A DNA stretch of 64,000 nucleotides from Agrobacterium larrymoorei (GCF_013322225.1 NZ_JAAMFB010000016.1:186001-250000); one strand, 5' to 3'; shown: positions 1 through 8,588, counted from the first letter of the stretch. Numbers and translations are program-made. The notes: generated by a model not told the origin, from the sequence alone.

Positions 1-1
1 A

Positions 2-691
2 CTGCTCGTCTGCGAACATGCGTCGAACAAGCTCCCCCTTCGCTACAACAATCTCGGTCTTGGCAGCGATGCCCTCTCAAGCCACATTGCCTGGGATCCC
101 GGCGCACTCGCGATTGCGCGTCTCTTGTCAAGAAAACTGGATGCTGCACTGATTTTCCAGCGGTTTTCACGGCTGATTTATGATTGCAACCGCCCTCCGG
201 AATCAGCTTCGGCCATGCCGGCTTCCAGCGAGATTTACGATATTCCCGGGAACGAAAACCTGAGCGACGCGGAGCGTTTCGCGCGCACCGCTGCCCTTTA
301 TATTCCCTTCCACGAGGCAGTTTCCGGCCTTATCGAAAGGCGCAAAATCACTGGCAAAGGGACAGTCCTCGTGACGATCCACAGCTTCACGCCCGTCTAC
401 CACGGCCGGGTGCGCGATGTGCAGATCGGCATTCTGCATGATGCCGATTCGCGTCTGGCGGATGCGATGCTGAAAGATGCCAAGCCGAATTTCCGGGTTG
501 AGCGAAACGAACCATACGGCCCGGAGGATGGCGTTACCCATACGCTGCGGCTGCACGCACTGCCGAATGGCTTGCTTAACGTAATGATCGAAGTACGTAA
601 CGATCTGATTACAGATGAGGAGGGGCAGCAGGCCGCTGCCGAATATTTGGGAGAGCTTCTGAGAAAGGCAATTGCCACTCGGGGTCACTGA
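2..691 (+). CDS. N-formylglutamate amidohydrolase-family protein (5' truncated by window edge)
   Basis: The reading frame is open from base 2, so the start lies outside the window. The visible 229 residues begin LLVCEHASNKLP and contain the FSRLIYDCNRP segment and a later VTIHSFTPVYHG segment, which are typical of the N-formylglutamate amidohydrolase (FGase, HutG-like) family. These are zinc-dependent hydrolases that release glutamate or a related product from an N-acyl glutamate. No histidine-utilisation genes are visible. Instead it lies 182 bp upstream of, and in line with, an amine permease and a gamma-glutamyl ligase-type gene, so it may hydrolyse a glutamyl intermediate of that pathway; this is inference. 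Family assignment is good; the substrate is unknown. Confidence 0.8.
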   Translation: MLVCEHASNKLPLRYNNLGLGSDALSSHIAWDPGALAIARLLSRKLDAALIFQRFSRLIYDCNRPPESASAMPASSEIYDIPGNENLSDAERFARTAALYIPFHEAVSGLIERRKITGKGTVLVTIHSFTPVYHGRVRDVQIGILHDADSRLADAMLKDAKPNFRVERNEPYGPEDGVTHTLRLHALPNGLLNVMIEVRNDLITDEEGQQAAAEYLGELLRKAIATRGH

Positions 692-873
692 AAATCTCCG
701 GCCGGCTCAGCCTGCCGGATTGCAATATTGCCGCATCTTCCAGAACGCCGAAACAGGCGCAGGATGCGACAAGGGAACAGCAGATGCATGCGGCCTGATA
801 TTTGGGCCGAGACTGGGGCAAAATCGGCCATTCCGGCTGACTGCCTGTTTTTTCTCGATCAGGAGAGTAAAGC

Positions 874-2388
874 ATGGACAGTTCATCATCAGGCGTTAGC
901 TACAAGAAAGCGGACGCCACTTATTTCGAAAAACGAGGGCTTTCGCGCTATGCGGGCGTCTGGTCTCTCTGGGCGCTCGGCGTTGGTGCGGTTATTTCAG
1001 GCCACTTTTCCGGCTGGAACTTCGGCTTCGCCACCGGCGGCTGGGGCGGCATGCTGGTGGCGGGCATCATCATCGCCATCATGTATCTGGGGCTGACATT
1101 CTCCATCGCGGAGATGAGCCCTGCCCTGCCCCACACGGGCGCGGCCTATTCCTTTGCCCGCACTGCCATGGGCCCCTGGGGCGGCTTCATCACCGGGCTG
1201 TGCGAAAACGTCGAATATGTTCTCACACCCGCCGTCATCGTCACTTTCATCACGGCCTATGTGAACTCCATCCTCGGGCTCGATCCGGCCTATTCGCCGT
1301 TCCTGTGGGTGCTGTTCTACATCATCTTCCTGAGCCTCAATGTTTTCGGGCTTGAACTATCTTTCAAGGTAACGCTTGTCATCACACTGATTTCGCTCGG
1401 TGTTCTGGTGTTCTTCTGGATCAGCGCCATTCCGAACATGGACTTCTCTCGCTGGGCCTTGAACATCGGCGTTGGGCCGGATGGTGCTGCGGTGGAACTG
1501 CCGGAAGGCAACGGCTCCTTCTTCCCCTTCGGTATTTCCGGCGTTCTTGCCACGCTACCCTTCGCCGTCTGGCTGTTCCTTGCCATCGAGCAGTTGCCGC
1601 TGGCAGCCGAAGAGTCGGTCGATCCCAAGCGCGACATGCCGAAAGGCATCATTCTCGGCATCATCACGCTGATGATTTCCGCCTTCATGATCGTGCTGCT
1701 TAACCCGTCACTGCCTGGTGTCGGCGCGTTTCATCTCGGTTCGGCGCTTGAGCCTCTGCTGGATGGTTTCAAGGCCGTCTATGGAGATAGCGGCGTGGTT
1801 CTGCTGGGTCTGGTGGCGCTGACAGGCCTCATCGCCAGCTTCCACACCATTCTTTATGCGCAGGGTCGTCAGATCTATTCATTGTCACGCGCGGGCTATT
1901 TCCCGACGGCGCTTTCTATCACGCATCCCAAGTTCAAGACGCCGCATGTGGCGATGCTGACGGGTGCCATCGTGGGCTTGAGCGTCATGATGATCATCTG
2001 GTTCGCACTGGGTGCGGAACAGGGCGGCAGCATCATCGGCAGCGTTCTTCTGAACATGGCCGTTTTCGGCGCGATGTTCTCCTACATCATGCAGGCGATC
2101 TCCTTCATTTTGCTGCGAAAAAACCTGCCGCATATCGAGCGTCCATTCCGTTCGCCGCTCGGCGTGCCGGGCGCAGTGCTGACCATCATCATCGCAGTCG
2201 TGACGCTGCTTTATCAGGTGCAGGATCCGAACTTCGGCAAGGGCGTACTGTGGGTCGCAATCTGGTTTGCGGTTGCCATCGCATACTTCGCGATTGTTGG
2301 TCGCCACCGCCTCATTCTCTCGCCAGAGGAAGAGTTTGCGATGGAGCACAAGCAGGCGGCACTCAACGCGGCGGCGGCCAAGGCCTGA
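874..2388 (+). CDS. eat: APC-family permease, ethanolamine permease type
   Basis: A 504-residue polytopic membrane protein of the amino acid-polyamine-organocation superfamily with about 12 hydrophobic segments. The N-terminal part (YFEKRGL, GVWSLWALGVGAVISG, FSIAEMSPALPHTGAAYSFAR, ENVEYVLTPAV) matches my memory of the ethanolamine permease subgroup (Eat) rather than general amino acid permeases. An AGGAG ribosome-binding site lies about 8 bases before the ATG. It opens a run of four same-strand genes with a ligase, an aldehyde dehydrogenase and an alcohol dehydrogenase, which fits uptake of a small amino-alcohol. A hairpin just after the stop (2401-2429) may lower expression of downstream genes. 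The substrate is inferred from family and context. Confidence 0.75.
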   Translation: MDSSSSGVSYKKADATYFEKRGLSRYAGVWSLWALGVGAVISGHFSGWNFGFATGGWGGMLVAGIIIAIMYLGLTFSIAEMSPALPHTGAAYSFARTAMGPWGGFITGLCENVEYVLTPAVIVTFITAYVNSILGLDPAYSPFLWVLFYIIFLSLNVFGLELSFKVTLVITLISLGVLVFFWISAIPNMDFSRWALNIGVGPDGAAVELPEGNGSFFPFGISGVLATLPFAVWLFLAIEQLPLAAEESVDPKRDMPKGIILGIITLMISAFMIVLLNPSLPGVGAFHLGSALEPLLDGFKAVYGDSGVVLLGLVALTGLIASFHTILYAQGRQIYSLSRAGYFPTALSITHPKFKTPHVAMLTGAIVGLSVMMIIWFALGAEQGGSIIGSVLLNMAVFGAMFSYIMQAISFILLRKNLPHIERPFRSPLGVPGAVLTIIIAVVTLLYQVQDPNFGKGVLWVAIWFAVAIAYFAIVGRHRLILSPEEEFAMEHKQAALNAAAAKA

Positions 2389-2400
2389 TGTTTTGAACAT

Positions 2401-2431
2401 AAAGGCGGCGCGCCATGCGTGCCGCCTTTTA
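2401..2431 (+). terminator. Intra-operon hairpin after the permease gene
   Basis: A perfect 9-bp stem (aaaggcggc / gccgccttt, 2401-2409 with 2421-2429) with an 11-base loop, followed by only a short T run. It lies 12 bases after the permease stop and 30 bases before the next ATG. It could be a leaky terminator or an mRNA-stability hairpin that sets different levels for permease and enzymes. Confidence 0.5.
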
Positions 2432-2460
2432 CCAACACATAAACAGGGAACAACGACATC

Positions 2461-3828
2461 ATGACGACCTACACATTCGACGAGTTGAAAAAAGACGTCG
2501 CCGAGGGGCGCATAGACACGGTTCTGGCATGCCTCGTGGATATGCAGGGTCGCTTGATGGGCAAACGGTTTCAGGCGCAGTTCTTCGTCGAAAGCGCGCA
2601 TGAGGAAACACACAGCTGCAATTATCTTCTGGCAACCGACATGGAAATGGAAACGGTCTCCGGCTACAAATCCACCAGTTGGGAAAAAGGCTATGGCGAC
2701 TATACGCTGAAGCCTGATATGGCAACGCTGCGACGCGTGCCGTGGCTGGAGGGCACAGCGCTCGTTCTCTGCGACGCCTATGACCATCACACCCATGCGG
2801 AAGTGCCGCATTCGCCGCGCGCTATGCTGAAGAAGCAGGTTGCCCGGCTCGAAGCCATGGGCCTGAAAGCCTATATGGCAAGCGAGCTGGAATTCTTTCT
2901 CTTCGACCAGAGCTTCGAATCCGCCCGCGCCAGCGGTTATCGCAACCTGCAGCTCGCAAGCCCCTATAATGAGGATTACCACATCTTCCAGACCACCAAG
3001 GAAGAAGAGGTGATGCGCGCCATTCGCAATGGCTTGCAAGGTGCTGGAATTCCTGTCGAAAACACCAAGGGCGAGGCATCCGCGGGTCAGGAAGAAATCA
3101 ACGTTCGCTATGCCGATGCGCTGACCATGGCCGATCGCCACGCCATCATCAAGAACGCGACCAAAGAAATCGCATGGTCCAAGGGCAAGGCCGTTACCTT
3201 CCTTGCCAAGTGGAATTATAGCGCCGCAGGCAGCTCGTCCCACATCCACCAGTCGCTCTGGAGCCTGGATGGCAAGACGCCGATGTTCCTCGATAAAAAT
3301 GACGAGCACGGCATGTCCGATATGATGAGGCATTATGTGGCGGGTCTTCTCGCCCATGCCAGCGAGATCACTTATTTTCTTGCACCCTACATCAACTCCT
3401 ACAAGCGCTATATGGCGGGCACCTTCGCGCCGACGAAGGCCGTGTGGAGCATGGACAACCGCACTGCCGGTTACCGCCTATGTGGAGACGGCACTAAGGG
3501 TATCCGCATCGAGTGCCGCGTGGGCGGCTCGGACCTCAACCCGCATCTGGCAATGGCTGCGCTGCTTGCGGCAGGCATTGACGGCATCGAGAAGAAGATG
3601 GAACTTGAGCCGCAATTTGTGGGCGATGCCTATGGCGGCAAGGAGATCAGGGAAATTCCCAAGACCCTTCGCGACGCGACAGACCATCTCCACGGCTCTG
3701 CCATGCTGCGCGCGGCCTTTGGTGACGATGTGATCGACCACTATGTTCGCGCCGCAAAGTGGGAGCAGGAAGAATACGACCGCCGCGTGACGGACTGGGA
3801 AGTCGCGCGCGGTTTCGAACGGGCATAA
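2461..3828 (+). CDS. Glutamine synthetase-family gamma-glutamyl amine ligase
   Basis: A 455-residue protein of the class I glutamine synthetase family, close in length to PuuA/GlnT/IpuC-type ligases. Visible motifs are ASELEFFLF and GQEEINVRYADAL (metal-binding glutamates), KWNYSAAGSSSHIHQSL, the NSYKRYMAGTFAP segment, and NRTAGYRLCGDGTKGIRIECRVGGSDLNPHLAMAA split across the nucleotide site. Context (amine permease upstream, aldehyde and alcohol dehydrogenases downstream) suggests ATP-dependent gamma-glutamylation of ethanolamine or a similar amine instead of ammonia assimilation. GlnA4 of Streptomyces coelicolor is a known gamma-glutamylethanolamide synthetase, which sets a precedent. A true glutamine synthetase role is less likely; no glnB-type gene is adjacent. 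Confidence 0.8.
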   Translation: MTTYTFDELKKDVAEGRIDTVLACLVDMQGRLMGKRFQAQFFVESAHEETHSCNYLLATDMEMETVSGYKSTSWEKGYGDYTLKPDMATLRRVPWLEGTALVLCDAYDHHTHAEVPHSPRAMLKKQVARLEAMGLKAYMASELEFFLFDQSFESARASGYRNLQLASPYNEDYHIFQTTKEEEVMRAIRNGLQGAGIPVENTKGEASAGQEEINVRYADALTMADRHAIIKNATKEIAWSKGKAVTFLAKWNYSAAGSSSHIHQSLWSLDGKTPMFLDKNDEHGMSDMMRHYVAGLLAHASEITYFLAPYINSYKRYMAGTFAPTKAVWSMDNRTAGYRLCGDGTKGIRIECRVGGSDLNPHLAMAALLAAGIDGIEKKMELEPQFVGDAYGGKEIREIPKTLRDATDHLHGSAMLRAAFGDDVIDHYVRAAKWEQEEYDRRVTDWEVARGFERA

Positions 3829-3830
3829 AC

Positions 3831-3877
3831 AACATCGGACCGAAAAGTGTGAAGCGGTTTTCGGGTAATCCGATGTT
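3831..3877. repeat. Rhizobiales palindromic intergenic element
   Basis: A nested inverted repeat. The outer 9-bp arms are aacatcgga (3831-3839) and tccgatgtt (3869-3877). The inner 7-bp arms are ccgaaaa (3840-3846) and ttttcgg (3858-3864), enclosing gtgtgaagcgg. The core resembles a palindrome I recall as dispersed in Rhizobium, Agrobacterium and Brucella intergenic DNA. It begins two bases after the ligase stop and ends 28 bases before the aldehyde dehydrogenase start, inside what looks like one operon. No second copy was found in this window. Confidence 0.7.
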
Positions 3878-3905
3878 AAGCAGAGTAACAGGGAAGCAAT
3901 CAATC

Positions 3906-5294
3906 ATGGTCATGATCCAGAATATCTCGCCGATCGACGGCACTGTTTATGCCGAACGGGAAGCGATGTCGCTGGATGCGGCGCGGGGCGCCGTGTTGAA
4001 GGCGCGCGCTGCGCAAAAAGCGTGGGCGCGTCGTCCGCTGGAAGACCGCATTCAGCTGGTGCTGAAGGGCGTGGCGCGTCTCAACGAGATGGTGGATGAG
4101 GTGGTGCCGGAACTGGCGCACATGATGGGCCGACCGGTTCGTTATGGCGGTGAATTCAAGGGCTTCAACGAGCGCTCCAACTACGTCGCCTCCATCGCGG
4201 CAGACGCGCTGGCCCCGCTGGTTATCGAGGAAAGCGGCAATTTCGAGCGCCGTATCGAGCGCGAAGCGCACGGCGTCGTATTCGTCATCGCGCCGTGGAA
4301 CTACCCTTACATGACCGCTATCAACACGATTGCGCCTGCCCTGATGGCGGGCAACACGGTCGTCATCAAGCACGCCGCGCAAACGCTGCTCGTTGGTGAG
4401 CGCATGGTTCGCGCCTTTGTCGAAGCGGGCGTGCCGGATGATGTTTTCATCAACCTCTTCCTCGACCACCAGACGACGTCTGCGCTTATTTCCGAAAGCC
4501 TGTTCAACTTCGTCAACTTCACCGGTTCGGTGGAGGGCGGACGCGCCATCGAGCGCGCGGCGGCTGGCACCTTTACCGGGCTTGGTCTGGAGCTCGGTGG
4601 CAAGGACCCGGGCTACGTCACGGAAGACGCGGACCTCGACGCTGCCGTCGATACGCTGATGGATGGCGCGACCTTCAATTCCGGCCAATGCTGCTGCGGC
4701 ATCGAGCGCATCTATGTCAATGAAGCTCTGTTCGATGCCTTCGTAGAAAAGTCCGTCGCATGGGTGTCCAACTACAAGCTCGGCAACCCGCTGGATCAGG
4801 AAACGACGCTGGGGCCGATGGCGAACAAACGCTTCGCCAAGGTGGTGCGTCAGCAGGTGGCGGATGCCCTGGCGAAGGGCGCGAAGGCGCTGGTCGATCC
4901 CAAACTGTTTTCTGCCGATGATGGCGAGAGCGCCTATGTCGCGCCGCAGGTTCTCATCAATGTCGATCACTCCATGGAATTCATGAAAGAAGAAACCTTC
5001 GGCCCTGCCGTCGGCATCATGAAAGTGAAGAACGACGACGAAGCCTTGCATCTGATGAACGACAGCAAATATGGCCTGACCGCATCGCTCTGGACGCAGG
5101 ATTCGGAGCGCGCGGGGCGCATCGGTCGCGAGATCGAAACCGGCACCGTCTTTATGAACCGCGCGGATTATCTTGACCCGGCACTGTGCTGGACCGGCGT
5201 CAAGGAAACCGGTCGCGGCGGTTCGCTCTCCGTCATCGGCTTCCAGAACCTGACGCGCCCGAAATCATACCATCTGAAGAAAGTCACGAAATGA
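3906..5294 (+). CDS. NAD(P)-dependent aldehyde dehydrogenase
   Basis: 462 residues from ATG at 3906, chosen because AACAGGGA precedes it and the protein then begins at the family's usual N-terminus (ISPIDGTVYAER); the frame stays open further upstream but would overlap the ligase and the palindromic repeat. ALDH features are VIAPWNYPYMTAIN (cofactor loop), FTGSVEGG, the catalytic glutamate in LELGGKDPGY, the catalytic cysteine region FNSGQCCCGIER, and EETFGPAVGI. Three consecutive cysteines at the active site are notable but occur in some semialdehyde dehydrogenase groups. It probably oxidises the aldehyde produced by the overlapping alcohol dehydrogenase gene. Its stop overlaps the next ATG (ATGA). 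Confidence 0.85.
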   Translation: MVMIQNISPIDGTVYAEREAMSLDAARGAVLKARAAQKAWARRPLEDRIQLVLKGVARLNEMVDEVVPELAHMMGRPVRYGGEFKGFNERSNYVASIAADALAPLVIEESGNFERRIEREAHGVVFVIAPWNYPYMTAINTIAPALMAGNTVVIKHAAQTLLVGERMVRAFVEAGVPDDVFINLFLDHQTTSALISESLFNFVNFTGSVEGGRAIERAAAGTFTGLGLELGGKDPGYVTEDADLDAAVDTLMDGATFNSGQCCCGIERIYVNEALFDAFVEKSVAWVSNYKLGNPLDQETTLGPMANKRFAKVVRQQVADALAKGAKALVDPKLFSADDGESAYVAPQVLINVDHSMEFMKEETFGPAVGIMKVKNDDEALHLMNDSKYGLTASLWTQDSERAGRIGREIETGTVFMNRADYLDPALCWTGVKETGRGGSLSVIGFQNLTRPKSYHLKKVTK

Positions 5295-6436
5295 ATATCG
5301 TCGCAAACTGGAGCTATCCAACCCCCATCAAGCTCGGTCGTGGCCGCATCAAGGAACTGGCCGATGCCTGCAAGACGCTCGGCATCAAGAAGCCGCTGCT
5401 GGTCACGGACCGCGGCTTGGCTGGCATGGCGATCACCGGCCACGCGCTGGATATTCTCGAAGAGGCCGGTCTTGGCCGTGCTATTTTCGCGGAGGTCGAC
5501 CCGAACCCGAACGAGATCAACCTAGAAGCGGGCGTGAAGGCATTCAAGGATGGCGGCCATGATGGCGTCGTCGCCTTCGGCGGCGGCTCCGGCCTCGATC
5601 TCGGCAAAGCGGTTGCCTTCATGGCGGGCCAGACGCGGCCTGTGTGGGATTTCGAGGATATCGGCGACTGGTGGACGCGCGCCAATTCCGACGGCATTGC
5701 CCCCATCGTTGCAGTGCCGACGACAGCTGGAACGGGCTCGGAAGTGGGCCGCGCCAGCGTCATCACCAACTCCAAAACCCATGTAAAGAAGATCATTTTC
5801 CACCCGAAATTCCTGCCCGGTGTTGTGATCTGCGACCCGGAACTGACCGTCGGCATGCCGAAGGCGATTACCGCTGGCACCGGCATGGACGCTTTCGCCC
5901 ATTGCCTAGAGGCCTATTCCTCGCCCTTCTTCCACCCCATGAGCCAGGGCATTGCGCTGGAAGGCATGCGGCTGATCAAGGAATTCCTGCCGCGCGCCTA
6001 TAAGGATGGCACGGATATCGAAGCCCGCACTAACATGATGGCCGCTGCCGCCATGGGCGCCGTTTCCTTCCAGAAGGGCCTCGGCGCCATTCACTCGCTC
6101 TCGCACCCAATCGGTGCGGTGTACAACACGCACCACGGCATGACCAACGCCGTCGTCATGCCCGCAGTCCTGCGTTTCAACCGGCCCGCCATCGAAGAAA
6201 AAATAGCCCGCGCCGCCGCCTATCTCGGCATTGAAGGCGGGTTTGATGGCTTCTATGATTATGTGCTGGAACTGCGCAAGGAACTCGGCGTGCCGGATAC
6301 ACTGACCGCCATGGGCTTCAGGCCGGATCGCATCGATGAGTTGACGGCTGAGGCGATCAAGGACCCGAGTTGTGGGGGTAACCCGGTTGAGATGACGCTG
6401 GAGAATACGAAGGCGTTGTTTGAAGATTGCTTCTAG
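5291..6436 (+). CDS. Iron-containing (type III) alcohol dehydrogenase
   Basis: 381 residues. The ATG overlaps the stop of the aldehyde dehydrogenase (ATGA), which indicates translational coupling. Family motifs are GGGSGLDLGKAVAF (nucleotide binding), PTTAGTGSEVGRASVI, the metal ligands in VICDPELT and FAHCLEAY, and HSLSHPIGAVYNTHHGMTNA near residue 270. Such enzymes oxidise primary alcohols with NAD(P). In the operon it could oxidise the hydroxyl of a gamma-glutamylated amino alcohol, handing the aldehyde to the preceding enzyme. A metabolic role for a free alcohol cannot be excluded. Confidence 0.85.
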   Translation: MNIVANWSYPTPIKLGRGRIKELADACKTLGIKKPLLVTDRGLAGMAITGHALDILEEAGLGRAIFAEVDPNPNEINLEAGVKAFKDGGHDGVVAFGGGSGLDLGKAVAFMAGQTRPVWDFEDIGDWWTRANSDGIAPIVAVPTTAGTGSEVGRASVITNSKTHVKKIIFHPKFLPGVVICDPELTVGMPKAITAGTGMDAFAHCLEAYSSPFFHPMSQGIALEGMRLIKEFLPRAYKDGTDIEARTNMMAAAAMGAVSFQKGLGAIHSLSHPIGAVYNTHHGMTNAVVMPAVLRFNRPAIEEKIARAAAYLGIEGGFDGFYDYVLELRKELGVPDTLTAMGFRPDRIDELTAEAIKDPSCGGNPVEMTLENTKALFEDCF

Positions 6437-6451
6437 TAAGACCTCTTCTCA

Positions 6452-6484
6452 CCCCCATCCCTGTGACAAACACAGCGATGGGGG
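6452..6484. terminator. GC-rich hairpin after the dehydrogenase operon
   Basis: A two-part stem: cccccatc (6452-6459) pairs with gatggggg (6477-6484), and inside it ctgtg (6461-6465) pairs with cacag (6471-6475) around an acaaa loop, with one C-C mismatch. It starts 15 bases after the alcohol dehydrogenase stop. There is no T tract, so it may be a palindromic repeat or an mRNA 3'-end stabiliser. Confidence 0.5.
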
Positions 6485-6564
6485 GCGAGTTGGGCGAACA
6501 CCTCGAAACCATCGCCACCCTTCCCTAATCGCGCTATGGTACTTCCTTCCATGGGAGGAAGATC

Positions 6565-7041
6565 ATGCACAAGAACACGATATGCGTCTGGTACGATAAG
6601 GACGCGGAAGCAGCAGCCCGTTTTTATTCGGAAACGTTTCCCGATAGCAGCGTCGGCAAGGTAACCCGCGCGCCCGGTGATTACCCGGATGGCAAAGAGG
6701 GTGATGTACTGGTGGTGGAATTCACCGTCGCGGGCATTCCCTGCATTGGCCTCAATGGCGGGCCGGTTTTCAAGCACAACGAGGCTTTTTCCTTCCAGAT
6801 TTCGACCGAGGATCAGGAAGAAACCGACCGGTACTGGAACGCCATCGTCGGTAATGGCGGGCAGGAAAGCGATTGCGGATGGTGCAAGGACAAGTGGGGC
6901 GTCTCGTGGCAGATCACGCCGCGGGTACTCATGGAAGCAATGGCGGCTGGCGGAGCCGAGGCAAAACGGGCCTTCGACGCGATGATGACGATGAAGAAGA
7001 TCGACGTCGCCAAGATTGAATCAGCCAGACGCGGCGGCTAA
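6565..7041 (+). CDS. VOC/PhnB-like glyoxalase-fold protein
   Basis: 158 residues, preceded by GGAGGAAG seven bases upstream of the ATG. The sequence (ICVWYDKDAEAAARFYSETFP near the N-terminus, IGLNGGPVFKHNEAFSFQI in the middle, GWCKDKWGVSWQITPRVL near the end) is the PhnB / 3-demethylubiquinone methyltransferase-like domain of the vicinal oxygen chelate superfamily. Members are small metal-binding or metal-free dimers of mostly unknown function, and the methyltransferase name often attached to them is misleading. It stands alone between an operon and a minus-strand gene. No substrate can be proposed. Confidence 0.8.
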   Translation: MHKNTICVWYDKDAEAAARFYSETFPDSSVGKVTRAPGDYPDGKEGDVLVVEFTVAGIPCIGLNGGPVFKHNEAFSFQISTEDQEETDRYWNAIVGNGGQESDCGWCKDKWGVSWQITPRVLMEAMAAGGAEAKRAFDAMMTMKKIDVAKIESARRGG

Positions 7042-7129
7042 AACAACAGCGCGCCTTTCGCTGATCGACACCATCGCTGCGTTTCACACTACGTATGATT
7101 GGGAAACCCGGGCTCGGTTTCCCGCAGCT

Positions 7130-7690
7130 TCAGAAGCCGATTGTTTCCTCAAACTTGTCCCAAGAAGAATACATGGCGTAACGACCGATGCCCGGAACAG
7201 GGATATGCCCGTAATAGGGGGAAAGCTGGAACTCTGCGGCAGCTTCACTCTTCTTTGCGACTGCACCCATATATAATGCAGAGGCAAGACCAGTACGGTT
7301 TGCACCATGTTCGCAGTGGATAAGGATCGGCTTTGGCGCATCTTTCATCAATTGAACGAGACGCTGCGCCTCTTCCAGCGAAACCTCCTTTGCGGAACTC
7401 AGGGGAAAGTCGATAAGCTGAACGCCGCTTTCCGTGGCGGCTTCATTTTCCTCGTCATACCATGCTTCGCGCTTTTCATTGCGCAGGTTGACGATGGTCT
7501 TGATGCCCTTTTCCTGCGCATAGCGGGCAATATCTTCCCCGCTCGGCTGACCGGAGCGATACAGCTCACCCGGCAGCACCTCGTGGAAATTTCCGGTCAG
7601 CTGGTTGATGCCCATATGAGCACCCGTCAATACGGGTACGGCGACGAGGCAGATGGCGCCGATCTTCAGAATTTTCGATACAGAAATCAA
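7130..7690 (-). CDS. Membrane-anchored or exported dual-specificity/tyrosine phosphatase
   Basis: 186 residues with an N-terminal hydrophobic segment (residues 8-24), then ELYRSGQPSGEDIARYAQEKGIKTIVNLR and the cysteine-phosphatase signature HCEHGANRTG (H-C-X5-R) near residue 130. This is the protein tyrosine / dual-specificity phosphatase fold, and the leader suggests a periplasmic or membrane-bound enzyme. The start is TTG with GAAGG eight bases upstream; no ATG lies near the N-terminus. Bacterial relatives act on phosphoproteins or on inositol or lipid phosphates. Nothing nearby identifies the substrate. Confidence 0.75.
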   Translation of the reverse strand: MISVSKILKIGAICLVAVPVLTGAHMGINQLTGNFHEVLPGELYRSGQPSGEDIARYAQEKGIKTIVNLRNEKREAWYDEENEAATESGVQLIDFPLSSAKEVSLEEAQRLVQLMKDAPKPILIHCEHGANRTGLASALYMGAVAKKSEAAAEFQLSPYYGHIPVPGIGRYAMYSSWDKFEETIGF

Positions 7691-7902
7691 AACAAAGCCT
7701 TCCCGAACTCACGAATTGCGGGTGACTTGGCATCGCACGAGCCCACCTGCAAGGCCCATAAAGTTGCATTTGTATTGGAGACGCCGACAGAAAACCCGCA
7801 AGGCCTTGTACCGAGGCTTTTATTAGCGAGTGTGACGGGGACGAATATATTCAGTCAAAATCCTGTGATGACTAACGTAGCTTTAATCTACCTATTAACG
7901 GC

Positions 7903-8355
7903 CTAACCGAACTCGGCGGAATCAATCGTCACACGCCAATCGAGCGTACTCGGATCGACATTTTCGTTATTGCGTAGCCTGAATGGCCGACACGCAGCGT
8001 AGGTCTCATGTGGCTCCAGCCGTCTCTCGCTCACTTGATAGGGGTCAAATGACACCGACACCCGGAACGCAGCTTCGAAACCTTCAAGCGTGTAGGTAAC
8101 GCGGCGCACCGCAATATTGTTGGCATTCTGGAAACTGAGGCGAATCGGTGCACGCGGGTCTTGGCAACTTGTATCGTAAGAGGCTGTAGCAACGATTGCC
8201 GCCAGCCGGTCACCCGTTCGCATCCAGTCGAAGACGATCCACAACGCAGTTGCAACCCACACCACAACAAGGCCGACAACGATGGGCTTCAGCTTACGAG
8301 GGAACGCGATAAGGAACAGTAGCAAAGCCGCCGTCAATACAAATCCGACGATCAT
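7903..8355 (-). CDS. Hypothetical membrane-anchored protein
   Basis: 150 residues that I do not recognise. Two hydrophobic stretches (about residues 1-17 and 23-44) precede a soluble part with two cysteines (CQDPRAPIRLSFQN and YAACRPFRLR) that could form a disulfide in the periplasm. The repeated beta-strand-like pattern (RRVTYTLEGF, FRVSVSFD, LDWRVTIDS) suggests a small immunoglobulin-like or beta-sandwich domain. It is separated by about 210 bp from the neighbouring phosphatase gene and lies upstream of the tRNA gene. Coding preference and a clean ATG make it a plausible real gene. Confidence 0.6.
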   Translation of the reverse strand: MIVGFVLTAALLLFLIAFPRKLKPIVVGLVVVWVATALWIVFDWMRTGDRLAAIVATASYDTSCQDPRAPIRLSFQNANNIAVRRVTYTLEGFEAAFRVSVSFDPYQVSERRLEPHETYAACRPFRLRNNENVDPSTLDWRVTIDSAEFG

Positions 8356-8512
8356 GCACGCGCCCTATAAACCCTAACCATCACACGCATGATCATACTA
8401 TTCCTCCATCAGCATTCTCGTCAGCCGACTCTAAAAGTCGGTCATAGACTGTCAAGGCACCACTGGAATCACAATGCCGTATGATTGGAATTTGGTCTAA
8501 CTTATTGAAAAA

Positions 8513-8588
8513 TGGTGGGCCTGGAGAGACTCGAACTCCCAACCAAGCGGTTATGAGCCGCCGGCTCTAACCATTGAGCTACAGGCCC
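8513..8588 (-). tRNA. tRNA-Ile2 (anticodon CAU, read as k2CAU)
   Basis: Read on the minus strand from 8588, the 7-bp acceptor stem GGGCCTG / CAGGCCC, a D arm, an anticodon loop CTCATAA, a TTCGAGTC T-loop and an encoded ACCA end (8513-8516) are all present, 76 bases in total. The anticodon is CAU, which could be initiator Met, elongator Met or lysidine-modified Ile2. The anticodon arm (GGCGGCTCATAACCGCTTGG) closely resembles E. coli ileX rather than elongator Met, and the first acceptor pair is G-C, which argues against initiator. Identity as Ile2 is therefore likely but inferred. Confidence 0.85.

Noticed and set aside
1885..3357. Long minus-strand open frame (490 codons) opposite the permease and ligase genes
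   Set aside because: It lies antisense to two well-supported genes, its translation is rich in His, Arg and Cys in no recognisable pattern, and it has no ribosome-binding site. GC-rich codon bias on the real strand keeps this frame open.
3900..5051. Minus-strand open frame opposite the aldehyde dehydrogenase
   Set aside because: Same shadow effect; the translated product resembles no family and the plus-strand gene is certain.
7307..7906. 199-codon plus-strand frame opposite the phosphatase
   Set aside because: Mostly antisense to the phosphatase gene with its HCX5R motif; no start signal.
8513..8588. tRNA gene as an integration site for a genomic island
   Set aside because: No integrase, no direct repeat of the tRNA 3' end and no foreign-looking genes lie beside it.
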